Source of the DNA: a virus
Reading direction: 5' to 3' (one strand)
Length of the DNA: 21,369 nucleotides
IMG/VR virus record: IMGVR_UViG_3300009027_000042
Span: 1 to 21,369 of that record
Each line of letters begins with the position of its first letter. The first letter of the stretch is position 1. A program made the translations under genes and the position numbers. The notes beneath the pieces were generated by a model. The model ran no database searches, was not told the DNA's origin, and was given only the letters and a program-made list of their open reading frames with translations. Positions 7,452 through 13,674 of this stretch are shown here, piece by piece.

Positions 7452-8839
7452 ACTATCCACCCTTTGTTGACGTTGATAGATCGGTTGGAAGTATAGCCTC
7501 TTGAGTAGCCCCCTGCAACTGCACCTTGCTGGGCAAACGATAAGACAAACGCATCAGCGACATCCGGCGACCTCTGGCCTCGCCGCTTCATCTCATCCTT
7601 GCTCTCAATCTTTAGCTTGCCATTGCTCAAGTATTTATACCGCACACTGGTTAGTTCCTGCACTAAAGTCTGATCATCGGGTATCTTGCAATCTCGCGCC
7701 TCAAACCATTCCCTTGCGTTCCAGAACAACTCATCCCTCAAGCGGTTAAACCTGTCCTTCAGGCTGGCAGTCTCACTGACAGATATTGCCACAGCCGGAA
7801 GCTCTAGCTCTCTGAGGCGGTCAGCAAGCCCCGCACCTAGCCCAATGGCATCAATATACATCGCCCTAGGCCGTAGCTGATAGGGGGTGGCATCATACTC
7901 ACTCAGCACAATCCCTGCCAGTTCCATCAGGTCTTTGTTCTGATAGGTCTTGATCTTCTCAAACAAGACATTGCCCTGCCGCTTGGCAATCGCAGAACGG
8001 TCACTACCCATCCTTGCAACGTCTATGCCCCAGACAACTGGTGTATTGGGGTTTGCCTCAACATTCCTCTTAATAGCGTCCTCGACCAGATTTAACGGCA
8101 ACAGAACATCGTCAGACTGGGTAGGAAACTCGCCCAGAACGCGAACCCGATAGATATTACTATCCTCGCCGTATTTCATCGCCATGCTCTCTAAAAACTG
8201 CTCAGAGACAGTCGTGGCGTCAGTACAGCTAACAGTCATAGTCGCCCAATGCTCACGAGAGCCGTGGAACGCCTCGTAAAAGAAACCGTCCGATCTGGTG
8301 GGGTTGCCGCACATAACGGTCTTAGCACCAGCCGTTGACATAGCACCCTCACCCACCTGAAACACAACGTCAGGGATACCTGATGCTTCCTCGCAGATAA
8401 ACAGCATATTCTCGCTGTGGAATCCTTGCAACGCCTCTGGGTTCTCTTTACGGCTGGTTCTTGCAACGGCAAAGCTGTCAGTCGCGCCCTTCAGCGCAAT
8501 CTTGTCGGTCTTGAAATCTAGCTGGTCTTTGAAGAACGGCGGCAGTTTCCGCGCCCACTTGTCAATCTCAGTCCACAGCACATCACTCAACTGGTGAGCC
8601 GTGTTCGCCGTCACAGCGACTTTACAGGGGTAATGCGTACATAACCACCACAACACCGTCCACGACAGGAACGCCGTCTTGCCGACACCGTGGCCTGACT
8701 TGATCGCTATCCTGTCATTATCGCGCACAGCCCTCAATGCTCGTGCTTGCCACGGCTGGGGTTTAACGTCTAGCACCGTCTCAGCGAACAGCACAGGATC
8801 ATCATGTAGTTTTGCTAATAGCTCTGAATTATCTGACAT
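7448..8839 (-). CDS. terL: Terminase large subunit (ATPase and nuclease)
   Basis: This is the packaging motor: the N-terminal ATPase drives DNA through the portal and the C-terminal nuclease cuts the concatemer. Walker A is SGHGVGKT (residues 48-55), Walker B is MLFICEEA (145-152) with the catalytic Glu pair, and the coupling motif is CGNPT (177-181). The RNase H-like nuclease has acidic residues in GIDVARMGSD (Asp273), MYIDAIG (Asp330) and SPDVADAF (Asp426 or Asp429). The 463-residue length is complete. The upstream ribosome binding site is weak (GGTG). A hairpin terminator sits 14 bases before the start, so promoter activity or read-through must supply the message. The small subunit lies about 2 kb upstream, separated by an island. 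Confidence 0.95.
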   Translation of the reverse strand: MSDNSELLAKLHDDPVLFAETVLDVKPQPWQARALRAVRDNDRIAIKSGHGVGKTAFLSWTVLWWLCTHYPCKVAVTANTAHQLSDVLWTEIDKWARKLPPFFKDQLDFKTDKIALKGATDSFAVARTSRKENPEALQGFHSENMLFICEEASGIPDVVFQVGEGAMSTAGAKTVMCGNPTRSDGFFYEAFHGSREHWATMTVSCTDATTVSEQFLESMAMKYGEDSNIYRVRVLGEFPTQSDDVLLPLNLVEDAIKRNVEANPNTPVVWGIDVARMGSDRSAIAKRQGNVLFEKIKTYQNKDLMELAGIVLSEYDATPYQLRPRAMYIDAIGLGAGLADRLRELELPAVAISVSETASLKDRFNRLRDELFWNAREWFEARDCKIPDDQTLVQELTSVRYKYLSNGKLKIESKDEMKRRGQRSPDVADAFVLSFAQQGAVAGGYSRGYTSNRSINVNKGWIV

Positions 8840-8852
8840 CGCATCACCATAG

Positions 8853-8885
8853 AGAAAAAGGGCGGCTTATGCCACCCCTTTTATT
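8853..8885 (-). terminator. Rho-independent terminator after the 58-aa gene
   Basis: Read on the minus strand this is AAAAGGGGTGGC, loop ATAA, GCCGCCC, then TTTTTCTC. The stem is seven pairs with one G-U, and a U-tract follows. Flanking A and U runs could extend it and give partial function on the other strand. It lies seven bases after the stop of the 58-aa gene and just before terL, an unusual position in a head operon. Confidence 0.75.
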
Positions 8886-8891
8886 GTTGCG

Positions 8892-9068
8892 CTATTGCTT
8901 TGCACAGTAAGCCTTCTTTAACAATTTAATCCACTCCCTTGTCATCTTGCAAAATTCTGAATATTCTGGGTTCAAATCTTTGTATTGTTGTTGTTGATAA
9001 GATAAACTATCTTCCATTACCAATAAGATATTAGCTTCTGGGTTAACTTTGTTATCCAATTTATTCAT
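8892..9068 (-). CDS. Small gene of a moron-like cassette (58 aa)
   Basis: I chose the ATG giving MNKLDNKVNPEANIL because GGGAGA lies eight bases upstream; the earlier ATG at 9083 has none. The product is helical and charged, with a Gln run (SYQQQQYKD) and a basic C-terminus ending KKAYCAKQ. No family is recognised and there is no membrane segment. It has its own promoter and terminator within about 280 bases and is visibly more AT-rich than its neighbours. This fits a moron: a foreign cassette expressed independently of the phage programme. A host-takeover, exclusion or anti-defence role is possible but not shown. Confidence 0.7.
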   Translation of the reverse strand: MNKLDNKVNPEANILLVMEDSLSYQQQQYKDLNPEYSEFCKMTREWIKLLKKAYCAKQ

Positions 9069-9097
9069 CAGTAAATCTCCCATTTGTTGTCCTGATA

Positions 9098-9116
9098 ACT
9101 TAAATATAGTTTAAGT
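9098..9116. promoter_or_regulatory. Palindromic operator-like site over the -10 box
   Basis: The sequence ACTTAAATATAGTTTAAGT is a perfect seven-base inverted repeat with a five-base centre, covering the -10 of the promoter above. Aligned from the preceding GATA it resembles the palindrome at 19927-19953. Binding would block RNA polymerase. The cognate repressor is not known; the Cro-like gene at 13392-13592 is a candidate. Confidence 0.5.
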
Positions 9117-9131
9117 GTATAGGGATTGCAA
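9103..9131 (-). promoter_or_regulatory. Leftward promoter for the 58-aa gene
   Basis: On the minus strand TTGCAA (9131-9126, four of six matches to the -35 consensus), a 17-base spacer and TATATT (9108-9103, five of six) form a sigma70-like promoter. Transcription would start near 9096 and give a leader of about 28 bases. Confidence 0.6.
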
Positions 9132-9139
9132 GTAGAAAA

Positions 9140-10465
9140 TTACATTTTATTTAATTTTTTTTGAACGGCCTCTATGACCGACTGCCAGTCAAACATTTTC
9201 GGCTGGTAAAAGCACCGCATATCTCTGTATAGGGCAGTTGTTTCTTGGTACGGCCACCATCTAAAGCAAGCATCGTATCGTGAGAGCATCCAAGTAGGAA
9301 CGCCCAAGCCGCCAGATAAATGCGCCACCGCCGTGTCAACTGTAATCACCAAGTCTAAATTGCTAATAAGACCAGCTAGGTCAGAAAAGTCTTGTATCCT
9401 CGCGCCAAAGTCCTCTACCTCTGGCAAGCCAAATTCCCTTGACAGGTTAACCCACTGGGCATCTGGCTTTGATCGCACGATCTGCATTGCCTCACTCGGC
9501 GCAAGGCTTCTGCGTCTGTCGATCTGATACGCCGCAATCGAGTCCGACCGCGCCGCGCCACTGTAACAGATGCCAATTCTTCGCCCACCGTCACCCTCGC
9601 CAAGCTGTGAACCCCAATGCGCTCGGCTCTCCAAACTGGCATTAATGTAAGGCTGAACATCCCAATCACTCCATTCCTGTATGAACATTTCCATTAAGTC
9701 CATCGTCCACAGATAATGCGTGTAATCGGTTATGCTATCATCGTGTATCTTACATAACCCAGATTGCTCAATTAGCTTCTGTAATGGCCTCGGACAAACA
9801 ATATACACCTCAGCACCCAATTCTTGCAACCGTGGCAAAAAGCGCATCGTCATCAGCGTGTCGCCGAATCCCTGCTCATGCCGGACAATAACCTTCGCCT
9901 TGCCGCCAGTGTATTTGGGCAACGGCGCATCATCCCTGTTAAATAGCTCGTGCCGCGCATCATACAGCTTAAACCCCTGCCGATAACGGCCAGTGTTCAA
10001 ACAGGCCAGAGACATCGTATGCCTAGCGGCTAAGTCATTGGGGCTGATACCGTATGCCTTTTTAGCGTACTTATAACCACTGTTATAATCGCCGATATTA
10101 AGCTCCAGAACCGCCTTGTTGTGGTTCGCCCTAAAATCATGCGGCTTGCAACGCAACGCATGGTCTATGAGCTTCTCAGCGCGATTAAACCTGTGTCTCT
10201 CGCGCAGATGGTTGGCTAAGTTGGTAATTACAGGCACACAGTCAGGATCATCCTCAAGGGCGGTTTCCCAGACCTTCTCAGCGTGTTCAGGCTTGCCCAT
10301 CCGCAACAGGTTCAACCCAAGCAGATTGGCTACATAGGGGCTGTCATAGGCTTGCAACAACTCGCCGCAGAGTCGCGCACTGTCCTCGTACTTGCCCTCA
10401 TCGGCAAGGGCGTGGGCGTGTTTCACATCGTCTAGGATTTTTTTTGGTGGGGTGGTAGCGGTCAT
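9140..10465 (-). CDS. TPR protein with GT9/heptosyltransferase-like domain
   Basis: The N-terminal part (about residues 10-170) is a set of tetratricopeptide helices, for example YVANLLGLNLLRMGKPEHA and FRANHNKAVLELNIGDY. The C-terminal part (about 190-440) resembles glycosyltransferase family 9: EQGFGDTLMTMRFLP near 197-211 matches the nucleotide-sugar enzyme start, and DLVITVDTAVAHLSGGLG near 371-388 is the conserved GT9 block. Such proteins are frequent in marine bacteria and phages and probably transfer a sugar to a glycan or protein. AAAGGAAAACAA precedes the ATG, which overlaps the stop of a small ORF in an ATGA junction. It lies between the terminase subunits, an unusual place for an enzyme, and may modify host surface polysaccharide. 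Confidence 0.85.
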   Translation of the reverse strand: MTATTPPKKILDDVKHAHALADEGKYEDSARLCGELLQAYDSPYVANLLGLNLLRMGKPEHAEKVWETALEDDPDCVPVITNLANHLRERHRFNRAEKLIDHALRCKPHDFRANHNKAVLELNIGDYNSGYKYAKKAYGISPNDLAARHTMSLACLNTGRYRQGFKLYDARHELFNRDDAPLPKYTGGKAKVIVRHEQGFGDTLMTMRFLPRLQELGAEVYIVCPRPLQKLIEQSGLCKIHDDSITDYTHYLWTMDLMEMFIQEWSDWDVQPYINASLESRAHWGSQLGEGDGGRRIGICYSGAARSDSIAAYQIDRRRSLAPSEAMQIVRSKPDAQWVNLSREFGLPEVEDFGARIQDFSDLAGLISNLDLVITVDTAVAHLSGGLGVPTWMLSRYDACFRWWPYQETTALYRDMRCFYQPKMFDWQSVIEAVQKKLNKM

Positions 10466-10653
10466 TTGTTTTCCTTTGGGGGGGGTGTCTGTGGGTATAT
10501 ATATTTATTACTGGGGGGCGTGTGTGATTTCAGGGGGGGGGGCTGAGAATGAGAATGAGAATCATTCGCATTTGCAAGAAGCCACTTTTCTACTATTAGT
10601 TGCTGGTTTGTCGCATAATAGCCATTATGTAAGGCGTTATTGACCATGCTCAT
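10462..10653 (-). CDS. Possible small coupled ORF with His/Ser and Pro-rich tail (63 aa)
   Basis: The ORF could start at ATG 10653 (MSMVNNALHNGYYATN) or two codons later. It overlaps the end of the preceding 96-aa ORF and ends in an ATGA junction with the glycosyltransferase, the junction style used throughout this phage. The first 30 residues look helical (NQQLIVEKWLLANA), followed by NDSHSHSQ and a Pro-rich tail produced by C-runs. NDSHSHSQ also occurs in the neighbouring ORF. The C-runs make the frame fragile. It may be a real gene, a decayed gene or a coupling leader; the evidence is limited. Confidence 0.35.
   Translation of the reverse strand: MSMVNNALHNGYYATNQQLIVEKWLLANANDSHSHSQPPPLKSHTPPSNKYIYPQTPPPKENK
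10478..10542. repeat. Three long G-tracts (G8, G6, G10)
   Basis: On the plus strand there are runs of eight G (10478-10485), six G (10513-10518) and ten G (10533-10542), separated by AT-rich DNA. Read leftward they are C-runs within the small ORF before the glycosyltransferase. Such runs are prone to length change by slippage and have G-quadruplex potential. They are also prone to sequencing error, so the exact lengths should be treated with care. Confidence 0.8.
10545..10569. promoter_or_regulatory. Fur-box-like repeat, copy 1
   Basis: Three GAGAAT hexamers are followed by one base and the inverted hexamer ATTCGC. The last 19 bases, GAGAATGAGAATCATTCGC, fit the 6-6-1-6 hexamer arrangement of Fur-binding sites. 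The match is by motif only. The same bases encode NDSHSHSQ in a leftward ORF, so a coding explanation competes. Confidence 0.35.
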
Positions 10654-10927
10654 ACCGTAAGTCATTGATATTATTACACACCATATAGTTGCAGTTACTA
10701 TTAGTTGTATTTCTCTTGTGAGTTGTATCCAGTTGCGAATGAGAATGAGAATCATTCTCAATATCATTTCTCACGCGAGAGCCTTCAGCGCGTTCAGTGC
10801 GTGTAATCGCGCCCCAGTAATACAAACCCCTTGTAATCCCTACCATCTCATCAATCCCCTCGCCGCCACAATTCCACAAAAGTTGCTCAACAGTGACATT
10901 GCACTCAACGGTTGCAAGCCTACTCAT
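10637..10927 (-). CDS. Hypothetical phage protein after small terminase (96 aa)
   Basis: The start (MSRLATVECNVTVEQLLWNC) overlaps the end of the small terminase gene; an adjacent ATG at 10930 is an alternative. The first about 50 residues, including GGEGIDEMVGITRGLYYWGA and ITRTERAEGSRVRND, look like an ordered globular or small DNA-binding fold. The last 45 are polar and low complexity with NDSHSHSQ and many Asn and Thr. No family is recognised. It sits between the small terminase and the glycosyltransferase and is probably co-translated with both. Confidence 0.55.
   Translation of the reverse strand: MSRLATVECNVTVEQLLWNCGGEGIDEMVGITRGLYYWGAITRTERAEGSRVRNDIENDSHSHSQLDTTHKRNTTNSNCNYMVCNNINDLRYEHGQ
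10735..10759. promoter_or_regulatory. Fur-box-like repeat, copy 2
   Basis: GCGAAT is followed by GAGAATGAGAATCATTCTC, a 19-base site with two direct hexamers, a one-base centre and a perfect inverted hexamer. This is very close to Fur-box consensus sequences of Gammaproteobacteria. It shares a 21-base core with copy 1, 190 bases away. The bases also encode NDSHSHSQ in the 96-aa ORF; the differences between the copies within that tail are synonymous. Confidence 0.4.
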
Positions 10928-11447
10928 CATCACTGATCTCAACATCCTGCACAGTACCCTCAATCGTGTTCATCTCACGTTCCTTCATGCGCTCTTGAAC
11001 GATCCTCAAGTCATCCACCAAGCTGTGCTTATGCTCAACCTCGACCTTCTGATCCGTCCCATACATCCTTGGATAATACTTCGCGGCGCGCCATTTCTCT
11101 GTATCAATATCAAGCCTAGCCGCCTGTATCGCTACGTAAGCGACATCCTTGGTAATCGTACCCTGTCTAGCCTCTTGCACTACGTTTCTAACCTGTTCCT
11201 GTATCTCGCTGATCTTCGCATCGGCGATAGCCGCCTTGCTTTCCATCACAAGCCTGTAACGCTCTCTCAGGTCAGCATCCTTCTGCATCCAACGCCAGAA
11301 CGTGTTGAACGCTGGCATATCCACATCTTTGCCAACATGAGCCGCAGGACGCTCTTGCAACCGCCGGAGAAACTCGTCCTCAGTTTTCTTGTCCTTAGCC
11401 TTGAGCCGTTTCTTCTGATAATGCTGTGGTAATTTCTTGTCAGTCAT
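10920..11447 (-). CDS. terS: Terminase small subunit-like protein
   Basis: The start MTDKKLPQHYQKKRLK is favoured because GGAG lies seven bases upstream and it overlaps the preceding stop; an ATG one codon earlier is equivalent. Residues about 18-55 (EDEFLRRLQERPAAHV...FNTFWRWMQKDADLRERY) resemble the N-terminal helix-turn-helix of phage small terminases, which recognises the packaging site. A long central helix (about 60-120) would form the oligomer core, and KYYPRMYGTDQKVEVEHKHSLVDDL is a typical C-terminal stretch. The last 15 residues are acidic, as expected for contact with TerL. The 175-residue length is normal. TerL lies about 2 kb downstream after an island. Confidence 0.8.
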   Translation of the reverse strand: MTDKKLPQHYQKKRLKAKDKKTEDEFLRRLQERPAAHVGKDVDMPAFNTFWRWMQKDADLRERYRLVMESKAAIADAKISEIQEQVRNVVQEARQGTITKDVAYVAIQAARLDIDTEKWRAAKYYPRMYGTDQKVEVEHKHSLVDDLRIVQERMKEREMNTIEGTVQDVEISDDE

Positions 11448-12274
11448 CATAGCTCCGTGTGATGCGGCAAGCCATGACCCATGGCGCACCATTGATTAAA
11501 ATCATATCTGTTAAGCACCATCTCAGTGATCCAGCCATGCAACATATCCCAGTCATAGCTTTCATGCTTAAACTTTGCATAATACTTCCTCGTCAGGCTA
11601 TCAATAAAGCCCAACTGAGCCTCGGACAGTCCCCTCTCAGCATAATTAGGCTTTTGCTGGGCGACAGAGCGCGTAGGACGCCGCTTAGACTCTTTTCTGC
11701 ACCAACCCTGCCAAAAAGCCGTAACGCTGTTATATGACGCTCTATTGCCGTTCTTCTCATCCCAGAGACGAATATCGGTTAACACCTCATTTGCATCTAA
11801 CCCAAGCTCAGTTGCATAAGCCAAGTCATCCTGAGTTGGTGTCCAATCGCTTACCTTCTGCTTTGATGATTTCTTGCTATTATTATTTATGTTAAGTGTT
11901 CCATAAGTGTTAGTGTGTCTCTGTGACACCCCTAGAGGTGTCTCTGTGACACCAGTAGATTGTTCTTGAGGTGTCAGTGTGACACCAGTAGAAACCGTTT
12001 GAGGTGTCTCTGTGACACCAGTAAAATTGATCCGATAGACATCTGTTTTGTTATACCGCTTCTCTCTGCTGATGAAGCCAACCTGTTCCAATTTCTTCAG
12101 CTTCCTAATCACAGTGCTTCTGCTACCCTCTGTGACTGATACTAACCTGTCTATTGACGGCCAAGCATCCCCAGTTGACTCGTTGAAATGATCAGCCAGT
12201 GCCAACAGCACTAGCTTCGCCAATGGATCGTCTACCTTCTGCTCAAACGCCCATCCTATTGCCTTTACACTCAT
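11447..12274 (-). CDS. Lambda O-like replication initiator with winged helix
   Basis: Residues about 15-85 form a winged helix-turn-helix (KLVLLALADHF, WPSIDRLV, SRSTVIRKLKKLEQVGFISREKRY) typical of HTH_36 and phage O-type initiators. Residues 86-130 are low complexity and include TGVT-TP repeats every 11 residues. Residues about 143-195 (WTPTQDDLAYATELGLD to YNSVTAFWQGWCRKE) resemble the DnaT or primosome-loading domain, expected to recruit host helicase. The DNA for the middle carries four iterons and an AT-rich tract, as in lambda O. The start follows GAGGAGAATGTC and overlaps the preceding stop. No helicase or primase is seen nearby, so it probably recruits the host replisome. Confidence 0.85.
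   Translation of the reverse strand: MSVKAIGWAFEQKVDDPLAKLVLLALADHFNESTGDAWPSIDRLVSVTEGSRSTVIRKLKKLEQVGFISREKRYNKTDVYRINFTGVTETPQTVSTGVTLTPQEQSTGVTETPLGVSQRHTNTYGTLNINNNSKKSSKQKVSDWTPTQDDLAYATELGLDANEVLTDIRLWDEKNGNRASYNSVTAFWQGWCRKESKRRPTRSVAQQKPNYAERGLSEAQLGFIDSLTRKYYAKFKHESYDWDMLHGWITEMVLNRYDFNQWCAMGHGLPHHTEL
11862..11913. other. AT-rich tract beside iterons, candidate unwinding element
   Basis: This stretch inside the initiator gene contains CTATTATTATTTATG and is about three-quarters A+T over 11871-11905, well above neighbouring coding DNA. It lies immediately next to the iteron array on the side matching the lambda ori layout. It encodes the low-complexity NINNNSKKSSKQK linker. I infer a DNA unwinding element. 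Confidence 0.55.
11914..12019. repeat. Four iterons, candidate replication origin inside the initiator gene
   Basis: Four copies of GGTGTCTCTGTGACACC lie at 11914-11930 (first base differs), 11937-11953, 11970-11986 (centre AGT instead of TCT) and 12003-12019. Each has GGTGTC and GACACC as inverted arms. Three copies are followed by CCAGTA or AGTAGA-like bases. Spacing is 23, 33 and 33 bases. The first copy falls in a different reading frame from the other three, so the repeat is conserved as DNA rather than as protein. The arrangement copies lambda ori in the O gene. Confidence 0.75.
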
Positions 12275-12696
12275 GACATTCTCCTCATTTTTGTTATGTC
12301 GTAGTGAGCCACTAGCTCAATATCTTGCCAGTCGCCCCTGTTATTGTGACCGCCGATCCTCACATCGCAGTCCTCGTTGAAGTCCAGCATAGCCAGACCA
12401 TCCGTAAATTCAACAAGCAAATACGCCTTCACCATGCAAGCCGTTGCAAGTTTTCTGGCAAACAGAACCTTGTTCAAGCTGACCATGTAAGTAGGGTATT
12501 GCCCCATTGTATTGCTTCTCTTGCGGCACTCAACAAAGCACAACGGCTTGTTACTGCCAGCCTCATGCACCACAAAGTCTAGCCTGTACGATATCGGTAA
12601 CTTACGAAACTCGTGACCCTTTCTAGCGCATAACCGCTTCATCATAGCGATCTCGCCGTCCAAGTCGTCCTGTGTCTCGTAGTATGGCCTATTCAC
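12271..12696 (-). CDS. Putative restriction-fold nuclease (141 aa)
   Basis: The frame begins with GTG at 12696 overlapping the preceding gene; the binding site is weak, so an internal ATG is possible. The block YRLDFVVHEAGSNKPLCFVECRKRSN (about residues 37-62) fits the D-x(n)-E-x-[KR] core of the PD-(D/E)XK fold, with Asp40 and Glu55, but the position normally held by Lys is Arg, with Lys following. A later LLVEFTDGLAMLDF strand also fits the fold. It lies between the resolvase-like gene and the initiator, suggesting a DNA replication or recombination role. It could also be a structural relative without activity. Confidence 0.6.
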   Translation of the reverse strand: MNRPYYETQDDLDGEIAMMKRLCARKGHEFRKLPISYRLDFVVHEAGSNKPLCFVECRKRSNTMGQYPTYMVSLNKVLFARKLATACMVKAYLLVEFTDGLAMLDFNEDCDVRIGGHNNRGDWQDIELVAHYDITKMRRMS

Positions 12697-13201
12697 TGTC
12701 AGCCCAACCCTCTCTCACCAGCATACACCACGTTGGGAATGTGATGATTGCGGTGTTGTCTTTGTCAGCAAAATCAGCGTTGATGCTTGATAACCTGACA
12801 ACGCACTTAATCGGTTGCCTGTCGTACTTGTATATCAACACAGGCTCAGTGCCAGTAGCATTGGCGGCAGAAGTAACCTGTGACCACCACTCCGGCTTGT
12901 AATTGCCGCCAGCATTGCTTGCATACCGCTTTGCCTCGATTGTCCAACCGTCAAGCCCGATCAAGTCGCCATGGTCACTTGCCCTGTACTGTTCCAAGTC
13001 TCTCTTGACCTCAACGCCTAGCTGATCCTGTATCATCCTTGCCAGTTCACGCTCAAAGTTTGCGCCCTTTACTCTGCCATTTGTCATTTCTCTCACCCAC
13101 AATTCATATCCTGCCAAGCCATAATAGCCGCGCAACGCTATAACGTCATAACGTCCATCTCTGGGCTTGTGCTTGTTTGTTATGCGGCATAGCCACTTCA
13201 T
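12689..13201 (-). CDS. Holliday junction resolvase-like PD-(D/E)XK nuclease
   Basis: Residues about 45-150 match phage resolvase-like nucleases: KGANFERELARMI with Glu50 and Glu52, LGVEVKRDLEQYR, GDLIGLDGWTIEAKRYA with Asp79, Glu89 and Lys91 as the metal-binding core, and WWSQVTSAA as the substrate helix. Such enzymes trim branched DNA before packaging or during recombination. Residues 1-38 (MKWLCRITNKHKPRDGRYDV...LWVRE) look like an extra N-terminal element or a short fused gene; an internal ATG at residue 39 gives the usual resolvase start. It starts in an ATGA junction with the 64-aa gene, with GAGG upstream. Confidence 0.8.
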   Translation of the reverse strand: MKWLCRITNKHKPRDGRYDVIALRGYYGLAGYELWVREMTNGRVKGANFERELARMIQDQLGVEVKRDLEQYRASDHGDLIGLDGWTIEAKRYASNAGGNYKPEWWSQVTSAANATGTEPVLIYKYDRQPIKCVVRLSSINADFADKDNTAIITFPTWCMLVREGWADSE

Positions 13202-13392
13202 GCGGCCTCACCACCCAATACCCAGTTCTCAGCCGTATCCTCAGCAAACTGCTCAGATCGTCCAGTGAGGTTAATCTCGCTGATAATCGCGGCATCCTTG
13301 ACAAACATGACAACATACTCGCCCTTCTCTCGAAAAACAAAAGCCGCCCTGTCACTGAAATCACCCCTGCCAAAAAATTGATGTACTAGCAT
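13198..13392 (-). CDS. Small hypothetical protein (64 aa)
   Basis: The ATG overlaps the repressor stop codon (TGATG) and has GGAG just upstream, so this start is preferred over longer in-frame alternatives. The product MLVHQFFGRGDFSDRAAFVF continues with EKGEYVVMFVKDAAIISEIN, a compact beta-rich pattern, then an acidic helix. No family is recognised. It lies between repressor and nuclease genes and ends in an ATGA junction, so it is co-expressed with them. A role in early DNA metabolism or regulation is possible. Confidence 0.7.
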   Translation of the reverse strand: MLVHQFFGRGDFSDRAAFVFREKGEYVVMFVKDAAIISEINLTGRSEQFAEDTAENWVLGGEAA

Positions 13393-13592
13393 CACTCCAC
13401 CCCAAATTCTTCGCACCAATCCTTCAGGCCGACCTTACCCTTGCTCATCTGATACAGCTTCATCATCTGCTTTGCTGATGGTGGTGCTTTACGGTTAACC
13501 CAGTTATGCACTGTCGGTTGTGTTACATCTAGCATCCGAGACAGATCAGCCTGTCTAATGCCCTTCGTTACTAGCCATTCTGCCAATTTCAT
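13392..13592 (-). CDS. Cro/CI-like HTH repressor (66 aa)
   Basis: Residues about 11-38 form a helix-turn-helix: GIRQADLSRMLDVTQPTVHNWVNRK, with the ADLSRMLDV helix and TQPTVHNWV recognition helix typical of Cro and YdaS-like regulators. At 66 residues it lacks a CI-type C-terminal domain and resembles Cro. It is the first gene of the leftward transcript and faces a rightward transcript across a 109-base divergent region. I infer that it binds operators there and perhaps the palindromes at 9098 and 19927. Since no integrase is seen, this alone does not show lysogeny. Confidence 0.85.
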   Translation of the reverse strand: MKLAEWLVTKGIRQADLSRMLDVTQPTVHNWVNRKAPPSAKQMMKLYQMSKGKVGLKDWCEEFGVE

Positions 13593-13628
13593 TTTATTAT
13601 CCTGTGGTTAAAAAGTTACAATATAAAT

Positions 13629-13657
13629 CTAATATAATTTTTTACTTGATCGGTCAA
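13629..13657 (-). promoter_or_regulatory. Leftward promoter for the repressor operon
   Basis: On the minus strand TTGACC (13657-13652, five of six matches), a 17-base spacer and TATTAG (13634-13629, four of six) form a sigma70-like promoter. The -10 area, TATAAATCTAATATA on the plus strand, shares AAATCTAAT with the 19927 palindrome. A leader of about 30 bases leads to the repressor ATG. Confidence 0.55.
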
Positions 13658-13674
13658 CCCGAATAAGTTAAAAC
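13646..13674 (+). promoter_or_regulatory. Rightward promoter for the recombination and lysis transcript
   Basis: TTGATC (13646-13651, four of six), a 17-base spacer and TAAAAC (13669-13674, four of six) form a weaker sigma70-like promoter. TATAAC at 13680 is an alternative -10 without a good -35. The -35 overlaps that of the leftward promoter, so the two may compete. Confidence 0.4.
13650..13662. promoter_or_regulatory. Operator-like palindrome in the divergent control region
   Basis: TCGGTCAACCCGA has four-base arms (TCGG and CCGA) around a five-base centre and covers the overlapping -35 elements of both promoters. GAATAAGTTAAAAC just to the right shares ATAAGTTAAA with the 19927 site. A repressor here could block both directions. 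Confidence 0.4.

Noticed and set aside
8967-8978. GGGTTCAAATC resembling a tRNA T-loop
   Set aside because: No acceptor stem, anticodon arm or D-arm can be built around it, and it lies in the 58-aa gene.
10893-11432. 179-aa plus-strand ORF antisense to the small terminase
   Set aside because: The minus-strand frame has a ribosome binding site, coupling and terminase features; the antisense product has no recognisable pattern.
11914-12019. CRISPR-like repeat array
   Set aside because: Intervals between copies are only 6 to 16 bases, vary in length and share sequence, and the array lies inside a coding gene, so iterons fit better.
13392-13592. Evidence for a lysogenic life style from the HTH gene
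   Set aside because: No integrase, attachment site, partition gene or CI-length repressor is visible; a Cro-like protein alone also occurs in lytic phages.
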